Source of the DNA: Prorocentrum cordatum
Lineage: Eukaryota; Sar; Dinophyceae; Prorocentrales; Prorocentraceae
DNA: 60,000 bases
Assembly: GCA_963575745.1 (NCBI GenBank)
Contig: CAUYUJ010016904.1
Span: 423,772-483,771 of the forward strand
Reading direction: 5' to 3'
Shown here: positions 21,379 through 32,287 of the stretch, piece after piece
Layout: every line of letters starts with the position of its first letter
Position numbering within the stretch: position 1 is the stretch's first letter
Notes under the pieces: generated by a model
The model's input: only the letters and a program-made list of their open reading frames with translations
Told to the model about the DNA's origin: nothing
Databases searched by the model: none
Position numbers and translations under genes: made by a program

Positions 21379-22420
21379 TCAAGCCACGTGAGTAAACAAG
21401 GCATCAACGAGGTGCGTATCACGCCGATTGTGGAGACGTTCAACCGCCTCGCAGATGAACTCGCCACGTCCGGTGCACGCTTGCACAGCGTACCACAAGG
21501 CCTCATCAGCACATCTAAATGGTGGCGACGTAAGTTGGCGGCCGTCCTTCACGGCACGGCCGTCGCTGTGTATGACCAGCGACACCAGGTGTTTCCCTTG
21601 CCAGACAGAAGAGCGGACGACTAAAGGGCTGAACTCAGCAGCATAAAGCCCAACCCTCTCACCACTGGCCAAGGTGGCCATGAGCCACCAGGCTCACAAG
21701 GCGACACCATGACCCGCTCGGGCTTGGCGTCTCCCTGAACAAAGCTGAAGGTAACGATACCCCCCCTTTCAAAGTCACAGCAGAGACGACCACAGCTAGC
21801 ACAGTGATCATCACGACGTGAGCCAGCCAAGACCCTCCGACGGCCAGGAGCAAGCCGCCAACGGTCGACACGATCGTCACGATCAGGCCGTCACCACCAT
21901 TCCCCCCCACCGCCAGGCCAGCTCACCCTCCCACCAGGGTGCGCTGAGCAGCGAACAGCCAGCGACCGCCGTCTGAACAGGGCTCGGTGCGACGGGGACC
22001 CAGCGCACGGACCGGATGCAATCCTTCACGCAGCGTCTATCAACGGCCAGTCGGCAGCCAGATGGCGACCGCGAATCGCTCCTCATCGCTAGCATCAACG
22101 CGCTGCCTCAGCGGGCCAACCACCTTGCCCAATCTGTCCAGCACACCTCGGAACCGTCAGCTCCTCTGTATGACAGGTTCCACCGAGCACACGCTGGCTG
22201 GGACGGCCTCCAGCAGGCCTTCTGACCTGCCGCTTCCTTCAGGGCGTCCCTCCAAGACAGCCTCCAGGATATCCTTGCTGCCCAACGCGTTGCACAACAG
22301 TGCTAAAGCCCCTCCTCTCCCAGTGGGCTCCTCGAACGGCTGGCTCCCGTTCCGTTGCCCTCTTTTTTGACCGCCGTTGGGGATGCCCCGAGGTGGCGCC
22401 GCAATTGCTTGGGCGCCGTA
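21379..22420 (-). pseudogene. Broken or intron-containing gene of unknown function
   Basis: Several minus-strand pieces look coding. (1) 22420-22043 is open except for one TGA at 22157-22159: GGQKRGQRNGSQPFEEP, LLCNALGSKDILEAVLEGRP, stop, then VLDRLGKVVGPLRQRVDASD and AIWLPTGR. (2) 22098-21883 (CIRSVRWVPVAPSPVQTAV). (3) 21910-21659 is strongly hydrophobic (GLLLAVGGSWLAHVVMITVL), a likely membrane segment if translated. (4) 21681-21379 (HLVSLVIHSDGRAVKDGRQL, ALWYAVQACTGRGEFICEAV). The frames differ, so introns or decay separate them. I recognise no family. The plus strand of the same region reads less like protein. Confidence 0.35.
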
Positions 22421-22475
22421 TCACGCATGCCAAAGCGTGTGTACAGCTTGCGTTTCTGTCCGCGAGCGTGCAGTA

Positions 22476-22592
22476 GGGCGAGCCTCGCCTTCATCACCAC
22501 ATCCCGTCTTCGCTTCCCAGTCGGGCCCCAGCAGGGCGAGCCTCGCCCTTATCACCACGTCACGTCTTTGCTTTCCAGTCGGGGCCCAGACA
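22476..22592. repeat. 58-bp direct duplication
   Basis: GGGCGAGCCTCGCC begins at 22476 and 22534. The two 58-bp copies, which include ATCACCAC and CCAGTCGGG, differ at a few positions. Confidence 0.75.
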
Positions 22593-23154
22593 GACCGCGC
22601 CAGGGGGGAGGACAGTCCCCCCCACCCTTGCTTGAACAAGCGGCACCTCCCGCCACAAGAGGTGGGCGCGGCGGGCGCTGGTAGCCCGCGCGCCTCGACG
22701 GGCACTCCGCTCGAACTGTGGCGATATGTTTCTCCTGCTCCTTTCCTCCTCCCCCCAGCTCCTCCTTCCGATTCGCGCCTCACGTTTCACAACTGGGGGT
22801 GGATGTCACTGTGGATCGCCATGGCGGGCCCGAGTCTGGATATAATCTCAGAAGGAGGGAAGAGGGGGAATGGAAGAGGGAAGACGGGAAATCGTGGTTG
22901 GCTCAAGGCGGGGAGGAGGGCGCAGCGAGGTGGAAAGGTGGAGTCGAGGGAGGGCGCCTGCGGGCCCTCCGGTCTTCGTGGATTTTCCATGGAGCCAGGG
23001 TCTTGCAGGGAAGCGGGTCAGTCATGACTACAGCCACAACAGCCGATTCCGATTGCAGTCCTCACCAGAAGATGTTCGCAAGTTCTCTCGCGTGTGGGGT
23101 AGCCCAACATTGTCCAGTCTGCCCAACAACAGAGGGGAAATAATGTCCGCCGCT

Positions 23155-23290
23155 GCGACGACGGAGAAGACGACGACGATGACGGCGACGACGACGACGA
23201 CGACGAGGAGGAGGAGGAGCAGGAGGAGGACGAGGAGGAGGAGGAGGAGCAGGAGGAGGAGGAGGAGGAGGAGGAGGAGGAGGGGCGAGT
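23155..23290. repeat. GAC then GGA microsatellite
   Basis: Trinucleotide tract GACGACGAC changing to GGAGGAGGA. From here to 25000 I find no supported gene, only repeats and short spacer. Confidence 0.85.
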
Positions 23291-23659
23291 CGATCCCCCG
23301 CCAAGAGAAACAGGGGGGAGGGGGGAGCGAAAACTAAAGACCTGAGGGTATTAGTCTCCAGTGCAGTCACAGGGGGTCGTGTGGGGATCGTTATTCCTCT
23401 TCTGCGCCCGCATCCTCACTCATCCTTCCTCCCTCGCTCTCTCCCTCCTCACTGCCTCCTCCACCTCCTCCTCCCTCATTCTCCTACTCTTCCTCCTCTT
23501 GGGGTGTGGAGGCGACCTGATTGCATTGAAGTGTTGATTGCGAAGGTGGGACAGAGAGTCTTAGCGTCTTCCGAGTACGCTGGGACGAAGGAAGGAGTGG
23601 CGCGGTCGAAGCCTCCCCGCGACCCCCCTCTTGGGCGCAGGCGATGGCGATGGCGACGA

Positions 23660-24180
23660 CGCCCAACTATGGCAAACGACGACGACGATGACGACCACGA
23701 CGTGTCTCGCCCGCCCGCCCGCCCGACGGACTCGCTCACGACGACGTCGACGACGTGTCCCCCCCGCCAGCCCGACCGACAGATTCGCTGGCAAATGACG
23801 ACGACGACGTGCCCCGCCCACCCGACCAACTCGTCCACCACGATGTCGACGTCGTGTCCCGCCAGCCTGCCCGACCGACGGAGTCGCTGGCGAACGCCGA
23901 CGACGACGACGATTCGGCGCGGGGACGGGGGGGCGGTGGGTCCGCCCCCCCATGGGAGGACGGAGTGGCGGTTCCAGAAAGGGGGGGGGCGGATTTTGAA
24001 GGGGGGCACAGTTCCGGAGCGGGAGAGGTTGGGATTTTGGAGAAGTGAAGCGCACACAGAAATGTATATATATATATATATATATGTGTATCTCTCCCTC
24101 TCTCTATTTCTCTCTTTCTCTCTCTCGCTCTCTCTCCCTCTGTCTCTCTCTGTCTCTCTCTCTCTCTCTCTCTCCGGCAC
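23660..24180. repeat. Degenerate GAC repeats, then (TA)n and (CT)n tracts
   Basis: 23660-23930 has repeated ACGACGACG and CCCGCCCGCCCGAC blocks. 24063-24090 is (TA)n and 24090-24175 is (CT)n. Confidence 0.85.
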
Positions 24181-24304
24181 TCATATCTGGCAGAACCTAG
24201 ATTATGAGTTGGCCGCAAGCGCCCATGCGTAGGTCATACATGAAGATTAATACCAATCGTAGTAGGAAGGAGATAGGAAGCTGCATACTTCAAAGTACGC
24301 TTTC

Positions 24305-24383
24305 GGAGGTCCGCGCGGATTTCTTGAATCTTCTCTTGATCCCCCTGGTTCAGCGCCGATCCAAGAAATCCGCGCGGACCTCC
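24305..24383. repeat. Perfect 22-bp inverted repeat with 35-bp loop
   Basis: Arms 24305-24326 and 24362-24383 are exact reverse complements (core GGTCCGCGCGGATTTCTTG). It would form a strong stem-loop or be the remnant of a fold-back element. A ribosomal or coding context is not visible. Three CGACACGCTA motifs follow at 24450-24595. Confidence 0.8.
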
Positions 24384-25118
24384 AAACGCTTACGGTCGGA
24401 AATTTCTGGTTAGCGAGTAGCGCCGCCAGTTTTGGCCCACCATGCCTCTACGCGACACGCTAACGGCCCAGGCCCCCAGGCGCCAACACTCCAAGCTTTG
24501 CCCAGCCTCCCATCCCGCGGAGCGCAGCGACACGCTATTCGCTCGCAGTGCATAGCGTATCGTTGGTGCCGCCGCCGCCGCGACACGCTAAGCAGCATAT
24601 CTTGACCCTGTATTTATGGAGATGTCTCTTCTTCTACTGGTGGGAAGCTGCCCAGATGGGACTATCCATGCTCAAGGATCGGGATTCGAGGATCGAGTTT
24701 CTGAACCTTTTCAGCCCTATCTGGGCCTCGGCCAGGAAGTCTCCGGTGACCTCTGGAGACCTCCAGTGATTCTTAAGGGGGATGACCGGGTGGGAGGATC
24801 GGGCCGCATCGCCGATGCCCCAGCGACGCGGCGATTTTGCCCGATGTGATCCACATCGAAGTGACCAACGTATCGCCGCTTCATCAGCAATGGGGCACGA
24901 CCACATCCACTCTGGCCCCGATTAGGCGGCCTCCATCTAGAGGGGTGACATACCGCGTGGGGCGCGAATAGAGTCGCGTTTTGCTGGTTGCGGCGTGGGC
25001 TGGAGAGCTGTCCTTCTCCAAGGTGGCCTTGCGAGGGCAGGAACATAAGCGCGCGCCGCCCATTCCCAGGGTGACCTGGGGCTACCCAGGGTGATGCGGG
25101 CGGCTCCAAGGCGAACGT

Positions 25119-25960
25119 TTGAGCGTTCTCACAAAGACTGCGCCGACCTTTCTCGGCACGTCGACACCCTGCAGGCAGGGGATGGCCCAAGTGGAAGGGG
25201 CGCTCCGAGGACAAGACATTGCAGCGGCGCTGAGCCTCCTCCTAAAAGGTTTCTGCATGCACTCGCAACTTCTCCGAGACCTAGCGGCTGCGGTATGGGT
25301 AAGCGTGATCCCCCCGACCACGTCGCCGATTATCGTGGTTTCCAGGGCAGCTGGAAAACTCTACGCCGAGGCGGCTGGGCTCCCTTCCGTGAAAGACAAA
25401 CTGGGGTCGCCACACTTGCACATAGCGCGCGCAGGGTACAAGTGCTTAGTGGAGACGGAATCGAGTCTCAAGATCGGGGGGGAAGCTCTGGACGTAGTAC
25501 GCATTTTCTACAACAAGTTCACACATAACGGACACATGCAGGAGCTAGGCTTATCGATCCCACTTTCGCTGCAAGAAGTGCTACAAAGAAGATATGACCC
25601 GTCTCCAGTTCGCAATCGTGGACGGGGGTCTCGCCCCCAAGCGACAGCGGCGAGCCGACGACCTACTCCAAGCTGATGATCGAGAATGCGACAGTCGTAC
25701 TGCTCAGGGGCATGGGTGGGACTCTCAAGCAGGGAACGGCGCCGCAGGGCCATCTCGAGAACCTCGAACAGAAGATGCTGGACAAACACAAGTTCGGCGG
25801 AAAAGGCAAGGGCAAGGAGCATAAGTGACTGAAGGATGGCAGACACGGCTGGCGGCGTTGAAGGCCCGCGCTATGGCAAAAGAGGAGGCCTCCAAATCCT
25901 TAGCGGCGCTCCGGTTCAAGTCGCCATTGTTTTCGCTGGGCGATCAAATCCTAGGCTCAG
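25119..25960 (+). pseudogene. Decayed gene of unknown function
   Basis: Protein-like sequence crosses three frames. Frame 3 has LRGQDIAAALSLLLKGF, QLLRDLAAAVWVSVIPP, KLYAEAAGLPSVKDKLG and ALDVVRIFYNKFTHNGHMQE (25119-25545). Frame 1 has FRCKKCYKEDMTRLQFAIV (25563-25620, with a C-x2-C). Frame 2 has SGEPTTYSKLMIENATVVLL, RGMGGTLKQGTAPQGHLENL and a Lys/Gly tail KFGGKGKGKEHK (25640-25828). Frame 1 again has WQTRLAALKARAMAKEEASK to 25965. The shift near 25631 falls in CCCCC. I know no named family; a single ancestral gene now broken is the simplest reading. Confidence 0.4.
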
Positions 25961-26066
25961 TCTAGGTTCAAGTCGCCATCGTTTTTCGTTGGACGCCTCA
26001 AATCCTAGGCATGGCCTAGGTTCAAGTCGCCATTCTGTTTTCGCTGCACGCCTCGACTCCAATGTA
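25913..26066. repeat. 53-bp tandem repeat, three copies
   Basis: GGTTCAAGTCGCCAT starts at 25913, 25965 and 26019 (spacing 52 and 54), each followed by TTTTCG-TGG/CAC-CGCCTC. It begins inside the coding-like tail of the preceding pseudogene. Confidence 0.85.
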
Positions 26067-26352
26067 TTTCAGTTCGTGGGATGGGGTATTTGTACTCATG
26101 CAGTTCATTGGCGTGCAGTCGGCGGGCCCAGATCGCGTCCAGATGACCTCCACCGAGGCCCAGTTCTGGTTCCCAGAGTGCAACCCCTTGTTATGGATCC
26201 TCTGTGTCGGAGTGGGGATGGCAATGGGCGCGTGCCAGTTCGCTATGCGGCTGACGACGTACGTCATTCTGAGGCGCCCGCCCGTCTCGCCCGTCGAGGC
26301 GGGTGCTCCTTTGTTTTGGGAGTCAGTGCAGTCGGGTCTGGACTCTGAATAG
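26062..26352 (+). CDS. Weak candidate: short membrane-like protein fragment
   Basis: An open frame of 96 codons containing NPLLWILCVGVGMAMGACQF, a possible membrane span, and RRPPVSPVEAGAPLFW. No family is recognised. It may be the tail of the decayed gene upstream, separated from it by the 53-bp repeats. Very uncertain. Confidence 0.2.
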   Translation: MYFSSWDGVFVLMQFIGVQSAGPDRVQMTSTEAQFWFPECNPLLWILCVGVGMAMGACQFAMRLTTYVILRRPPVSPVEAGAPLFWESVQSGLDSE

Positions 26353-26359
26353 TGTTTTT

Positions 26360-27480
26360 CTTTTTTGTCCAGGGCTGGGTGGATGCCTCGGGGGCCTGCC
26401 TGGCGCAACGAGTGCCGCGAGGTTTCGGCCCCCATGGCCAGAAAGGCGCCCCCCCCCAGCCCGTGCGCGGCACTGAAATTCGCGCGCGGCCCCGATGCAC
26501 GCGCGTCGAATGCTGCTCGGCGCGCGTAACCCGTAAACTCGCATAGTATATATGCGATCGTTCGAGGTTGTAGTTCTACGCGCGTTTCATATCGCGCGCG
26601 CAGCTGCGTCGCCCCCAGCGCGCGCGCAAGGCCGAGTCCTATCCTATCCTATCCCCCTCGTCGTTACCTCCCGCCCCTGATCTTGCTCGAGCCGGGCATC
26701 CCGTTGAAGGGGGAAGTCCTGCAGCGAAGATTCTGGGGCCATTTTGCATGGCCCCCCCCCGCTCCCTGGCCTGGTCACTGAAGAAGCGTTCCCTCAGAGA
26801 GGGGCCAGCAACGCGTGCCAATGTTAAGGCCGGGGGGTAAAGGGGGGACATTGGCTCTGTTTGAGTCGGGCTTTGTGGTGGAAGGCTCGCTTCACCCCCC
26901 CGTTCCCTCCCCGCAGTTCCTCTTCTCCTCTCCCTCAAACCCTGCTCTTCCCCGCCCTTGCCGCGGAAAATGGGCGACGCGATCTTTGCAGTGCACCCGT
27001 GAACTCGCGCCCTTTCTCCGGGGGCGATCAGGGGGCCGAGTTGACATCCAAAATGTGTTGTGCCATTAACGGGCTGTATATGCATTGCAAGTTGTCAGTG
27101 GCTCTGCCCTTGCTGAGGCGCGCCGAGGGTGCGTTGCGTCGCAAGTAGGGGCGTCGTCTATATGACAGCTGTAGTTAAGATAATGCGCCGTCAAAGGACG
27201 GGGAGCGCTCTTGCTTTTCAAAGCGGCCGAGAACAACGACACACCAACAAGATGTTGCGCCGCGCGGCCCCGGCCCCACTTTTCAGCGCGCGCCTGTTTA
27301 GACGCATTCCGCGCTTCCCACATCATTCTGCTTTGCACCGCAAATATATTTCAGGGCTGAAAGTTTGCGCTCTTGCACGGAAAAGTCTGGATCCAAGTGG
27401 TCCGCGACGCCATCGCCGTAGAATACGAGTGGCCCGGCGTCCCGGCGCAGGCCGCGCGGGGGCATCGCGCGGGCGATTGA
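26360..27480. other. Intergenic, GC-rich, no supported gene
   Basis: Contains CGCG-rich stretches, a CGCATAGTATATATGCG near-palindrome at 26540 and CCTAT repeats at 26637. Open frames on both strands show no motifs. Confidence 0.4.
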
Positions 27481-28632
27481 TGCGCCCCGACCACCGTGTG
27501 GTGTCGGGTCTTCGTTTTGAAGAGACAGCGCCCCGTTTTCTTTGCGAATGGCGAATTGCGCGTGCGCTTGCCAGGCGACACGTCCGCCCGCGGGCGCGGC
27601 GATGGCGCGCCTGCTCGTTTGCAGAGGAGAACGAGCTGACGTCCATGCGCGATTTGGCTTTCGCAGCCGCGGAGTCGCCGACGGGCAATCTGACTGCAGG
27701 CAAGCGGCCCTTCCTCGCCAGGGCAATGTCCGACGCGAAGATCTTGTTCGAGGAGGGGCGGCGCGCGTCGGGCTCGGTCTCCGCTGCCAGCGCGCCCCGC
27801 GGCGGGGCTTCGGCCAAACCTGGGTCTCGCGTCGACCTGCAGGGGGCGTTGAAGAGCGGCCCCCATCAAGGACTTAAGCCAGCCTTTCTGGCCGCGCTCC
27901 GCGGCGGCGAACGCATTCGACAATGAGGTGGAGAGGCTGCTGCGCCGCGGCGTCAAGCGCCCGTTTGTTCTTTCGGACTCAAAGAATTACGCAACAGAGG
28001 ACGAGGGCGCCGTCGGCTCGGTCAAATCCAGATCGCTGACCTCTTCGCAATGGCCTTCAGCGTTCGAGATGTGCGCGACAATTTGCTTGCGCCGCGCGCG
28101 CAACTAAGCGCGGCTTGCGCCTGCGCGCAGGTGCGCCATCGCCTGCGTCTGCACCGGTCAGATGTCGTTGGCCGCGACGGTCAGCCACCGTCGGATTGCC
28201 CTCCAGGCTCGCGATTCGCCACGCGCAAAAGGGGTCGCGCGACGCGCGTGTTCTGCGCGCGGCCCGGGCCAGGTGGCCGCGCAGGCGTCGCGGGCCAATC
28301 GTGGCGGCCAGCTGGCGCTCGCATATGATGAGTGATGAGCTCTGCCGGCGCAACTGGGCGGAGAGGTCTCTTGCTCGTTCAACGTTGAGACGGCCGTCGC
28401 TGCGGTGGATGCGACTCTGCTCCAGACAGCGGAAGCGGAACACGACGGAGATGCGAGGGGGCGCGCGGCATCCCGCGGTGGCAAAGGCGGCACAGGTGGC
28501 GCCAAATGCGGCAAGGGCTACGGCAACAGCGCAAAGGGCGCCAGCAAGGGCAAGGCCTCTGCCGCGCCGGGGGGCGATCGCGGTGACTGGGAAGAGCCGC
28601 GGGCTAAGAGGGCCAGATATCAGGAACGCTGA
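27480..28632 (+). pseudogene. Decayed gene with basic Gly/Lys-rich C-terminus
   Basis: Frame 3 (to 27926) reads ENELTSMRDLAFAAAESPTG, then RPFLARAMSDAKILFEEGRR and RVDLQGALKSGPHQGLKPAF. Frame 1 continues NAFDNEVERLLRRGVKRPFV to 28104. After a TAA at 28105-28107 come CTGQMSLAATVSHRRIALQA and SRANRGGQLALAYDE. After TGA TGA at 28333-28338 come ALPAQLGGEVSCSFNVETAV, a Gly/Lys tract and EEPRAKRARYQER, ending at 28632. The coding signal on both sides of three in-frame stops argues for a pseudogene, or short unspliced introns. The end resembles retroelement gag tails or other nucleic-acid-binding tails (inference). It stops 57 bp before the putative transposon left end. Confidence 0.4.
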
Positions 28633-28689
28633 CTTGACGCGCGACGCCCGGCAGGCGCCGCGCGCTCCGCGCGCGTGCGACGTCGGCCC

Positions 28690-28880
28690 CACTTGAATGA
28701 CCGTCGGGGTTGCTATCTAGATAGGTGGTTTCGTATGCTGGATAGGTGGTTCTAAACCGTTTGTAGAACCTCTTAGGAAGTGGTTAGGAATCGACCGAAA
28801 CAGGTTAGCTAACCTAGTTTAGCTGACCTGTTTAGGAGTCGCCGTAAACAGTTTAGCTAACCTGCGTAGGGGGCCGCTTG
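28690..28880. repeat. Left terminal and subterminal repeat region
   Basis: Candidate terminal CACTTGAATG (28690-28699), a paired GGATAGGTGGTT motif, the imperfect palindrome GGTTCTAAACCGTTTGTAGA (28749-28771), palindrome AGGTTAGCTAACCT (28802-28815), GACCTGTTTAGG (28825-28836) and CCGTAAACAGTTTAGCT (28842-28858). Such short repeated motifs are transposase-binding sites in known CACTA elements; that role here is inference. Confidence 0.6.
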
Positions 28881-29055
28881 AGGCCCCTTCCCAGACACCC
28901 AGAGAGAGGCGCAACAACATCGACGACGACGATAACGCCGAGAACGACGACGACAACGCCCCTCTCTCCGTGCATTTCCGCTGCTGCCTTGCCCTGCGAA
29001 CGCCTCCGCGCAGAAACAGGTCAGGAGCGCCCGCCACGGGGGAGGGGCTGGAGGG

Positions 29056-31162
29056 CTAGGTGGCGGGAGAACGGACAGGGGGCGGCGGTGGAAATATGTC
29101 GTTCGCCTCTGCATGCAACGCCTTAGCAGTGCTAAGTCCCACATCGCCGCGACATCGCAGCCCAGCCCTCTTGCGAAGCCTTGGGGGGAAAATGACCTGC
29201 GACATTTCCCCCGCTGAAACTGGGAAAAAAATACAAGATTCGATGATGCATGATGCTGGCATCATCTGTATATCATCGCACTTTACACACTTCGCAACGT
29301 TACCCACAACATCAGCTGTCCTCCAAACAGCTATGAGAGACTTCACTTCTGGCTGAAATGTTAGGCTGAAAAAACAAGCGACCTCTCCGAAGTGTATCGA
29401 GCCACTGCGCTCGAGTGCGACAACATCACCTACTTGAACACCCCTGCATTTTACGAAAGCTTTCCTACTGACCTTCAAGCTCTCGCGGGGCAACATACCT
29501 ACGAATGGTTCTAACATCGCGCGGACTTGCTTGCTTGGTAAGCTGGGCTCATCGAGGTCGGGGCGAAGCAGCGGACGGTTCTCGAGCTCCCACAGGTGAA
29601 ACGATGTTATCTCCTCTAGCATACCCTTTTCAAACGAGACAGTGTTCCTCCTACCCTGCGCCATGCGTTTGAAAACACGATGTTTGCGCTCCTGCAGGAA
29701 CGTCGTCAGTAGGCACTGCTGCCTCTGAAGCTGGTCTGGCAAATGTGTCCCGAAGTGGTCCTTTGGGACCCAAATCTCGGACGTATACGCAATCCTACGG
29801 AGGTTGATATGGGAACAGATCGCATCGCGGAGTTCGGCTGGGCTGACCACTCCGCTGTTGGATGTAAGCAACAAACCTACAACGCGGCACAGTGCAATGC
29901 AGCTCGCCACCTCGCCCTGAAGCACGCCCGTCCCCGCCACTACGTCCACGACAAACTTCTCGAGGACAGGCGCCAGCGACACCATCTCAGAAGCACTGCC
30001 TGACAGCTTCCCCTTGTGCAGAGCATTGACCCCGCTCGCGTAGGACCGAGGCCATGCCCACTGCTCGACATATTCGGTCAGCGCCGCGACGCCGAGCCTG
30101 TGGTCACTAAGCCGCTCAAGGAAGCACCATACTTCATTCGTAAACGTCCCCGTGATCATATAACAATGCATCCAGTCCCGCGCGAATACAGTTACCAGCG
30201 GTATGTCCAACTCAGGACATTGGAGTAATGATTGAGGCACGTAGTTGAAGCCGAAGAGCATTTCCATCCTCTCGAGCTCCTTCTTGGTGGAGTTCAGGCT
30301 GAGGTCGCGAAGCCTCTGCTGCGCGGATTTGACGGACGCGTCCGTGTGCAAGTCGAATCGTGTGATGTCTGTCTCATGCATGGGTATGAGGTAGCCCGTG
30401 GGGTCGGGCAGGAGGTTGGACCTTGGCATGACGATGTTTTTGCACAGGAGGCAGGGTTTGATGCCTCCTGCCCCCTTTGCCTCCGTGACGAACTTATGCT
30501 CCCGCTCATCTTGGATGAGCACTTGCAGCGACCCGCGAACGAAGTGGGGCTGGCCGTTAATGAGCATCGTGACCCCATGGCGGAGATCAGCACCATTCGG
30601 GCCGCCGAAAAAAATATGACAGAACCCGCCGCATCACATACGATATACCACCAGCTACGTTCTCCACCACTGACGATCGCACAACTGACAAAGTAAACCA
30701 GGCCGTCTCGTTGGATAGAATGGGCCAACCGAGCTCACGCAACGACCAATATATTGCGCGTGCTTTTCGGTCCTGGCGGGACGCGAGGACGTTGCCTGGC
30801 ACGATCTCGTCCGAATATAGAAGCACAGAGAGCACGCCGCCACTCTTCTCCAGGCGATCTAACAGTATTGCCTGGAACTCTGCAGACGAACGGCAGCCAA
30901 CCTCGAGGAAACCAAGCGGATGCTGGACCCAAATGTCGATAGGAGTGCCAGCAACGTCGATGGTAAAGGACTGCAGTAATGGACCGAAGCTGGTAGCTTG
31001 CTGGCACAGCGCAGCCCTGTGTCTAGCTTGGGTCTGCCTGGACCAAGCCTCTGGCAGACCTTCAGCGCTCACCTGGTCAAGGAGCGCCGCCATGGCTGAA
31101 GCGGTCATGTGTGATTTCTTGCCGAAAGAAGTTAGTCTAGGTTTCTTCGTTGCGGCCGCCAT
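29056..31162 (-). CDS. Gene A: transposase-like protein (DWMH motif), one frameshift
   Basis: Two minus-strand frames, 31162-30587 (191 aa) and 30567-29056 (503 aa), join into one protein of about 701 aa if the T7 run (A7 on plus, 30608-30614) had six bases: SYFF then GGPNGADLRHGVTMLING. Features in order are a basic N-terminus (ATKKPRLTSFGKK), GTPIDIWVQHPLG, ELGWPILSNETAWF, a zinc-like CLLC, DLHTDASV, VFARDWMHCYMITGTF, FLQERKHRVFKRMAQGRR, then a C-terminal VGDVVALERSGSIHFGEV unit and CVKC. A DxMH motif after a C-x2-C is typical of CACTA (tnp2-type) transposases; assignment is by this pattern only. An SL-like relic lies 25 bases upstream of the ATG. The single shift may be a real lesion or a sequencing error. 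Confidence 0.6.
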
Positions 31163-31187
31163 GGCCGCAGCAAGAGATATAAATTGG

Positions 31188-31201
31188 AGCCAAAATGGCT
31201 A
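31188..31201 (-). promoter_or_regulatory. SL-like relic upstream of gene A
   Basis: On the minus strand TAGCCATTTTGGCT, 14 exact bases of the SL core, followed by CCAATTT where the SL has CAAG. It ends 25 bases before the start codon. Confidence 0.7.
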
Positions 31202-31202
31202 T

Positions 31203-32027
31203 ATACGCTGGAGGAGGGGAGGAACTCGGTGGAGGAGGGATGACGGCAGGAACGGATTGGCATTGCGATGCGCCGTCGCCCCCACGATTTGATTCGCATC
31301 GGCATCATGGTCAGAACGCAGAGTGCGGGGAGAGTCTCTATCTTGCTTCTGTCTTCTGCCCCCGTGTGTTAATATTTATTATCCTTCCCCTCCTCCTCCT
31401 CCTCATCCTCCTCCTACCCTTCCTCCCCCTCCTCCTCCTCCTCCTCCCCATCCTCCCCCTCTTCCTCCCTCCCCCCTATCCCCCTCCTCGTCCTCCTCTA
31501 TCCTCCCCCCTCATCTTTCGTTTGCGCTGTGATGCATGTTTAATGCGATGATTGTGTTTGTCGGCGTGGTGGTCCCCCTCCGCTCGTTCTCCTAATAGGT
31601 TGCATGTCTTGTGTGTGTTTTTCTGTTTCAGGCACCCTTCGAACGCGCAGCTTATTTCCTATTGTGCAGTGTGTTTGCTTTTTTATGTTTTTGTTGGGGT
31701 GGTGCTTGGGGCTTGGAATCACCTGTGCAGTTTCGGATGCTTTTCTGTCGGCCTTTGGGTTACAGTGTCGGTGGGTTGGTCTGCTGATTGGGCTTGTGGT
31801 ATTAGGGGGTGGTGCTTGGCATGGCGTTATGTTTTCCATCACTGGCTGCCTTCGGAAACTGCGTTGTAGCGGCTCAACGCACCGCGAAGATGAACTGTAG
31901 GCTCCTATAGAGCCCGCTCGCAAACCATGACTGTCACATTCGCGAAGCTCCCCGATACGCTATTGCAACTGGAATGCGCGGGCAGGCTGCAGCAGGCTGG
32001 TGTACATTGGAATGGTGCCTGCTCGCC
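31203..32027. other. Spacer between genes A and B with CCT microsatellite
   Basis: 31385-31515 is CCT-rich. 31540-31860 is T/G-rich with no good coding signal. No gene called. Confidence 0.5.
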
Positions 32028-32287
32028 TCAGGAAGGCCTGCGATAGTAATCAAAAACAGCCGCTGCCATCTGGTACGCCTGCTTGGCGCACTCTCCGACC
32101 TGCTTCGCGCTCAGCTTAGCATTCCCTGCGCGGGTCTTGGCCACGCCATATGCCCTGCTGGCGAATGCGTTCTTCGACCTCGTGCCGATCTGCGATGGGT
32201 CGGTCGCGTCTTTCAGGCTGATGGTGGTGCCGCCGATCTTGATGACGCCTCGGGGGATGGCGCGGGCGGTAGAGGAGCAGGACCCCT
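32028..32287 (-). CDS. Gene B, inferred second exon
   Basis: This coding segment lacks its own start. The minus frame reads GSCSSTARAIPRGVIKIGG, DPSQIGTRSKNAFASRAYG, NAKLSAKQVGECAKQAYQMA and AAVFDYYRRPS, with TGA at 32028-32030. A CAG acceptor at 32288-32290 joined to a GC donor at 32470 leaves the frame intact (1441 + 260 = 1701 nt). The inferred 183-nt intron is mostly GGA repeat. The function of this Ala/Lys-rich domain is unknown. Confidence 0.5.

Noticed and set aside
25913-26033. GGTTCAAGTC as a tRNA or SINE B box
   Set aside because: No A box or cloverleaf at suitable distance; the sequence is part of a 53-bp tandem unit overlapping coding-like DNA.
29060-30700. Plus-strand open frames opposite gene A
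   Set aside because: Short, shifting and without motifs, while the minus frame is long and protein-like with a start context.
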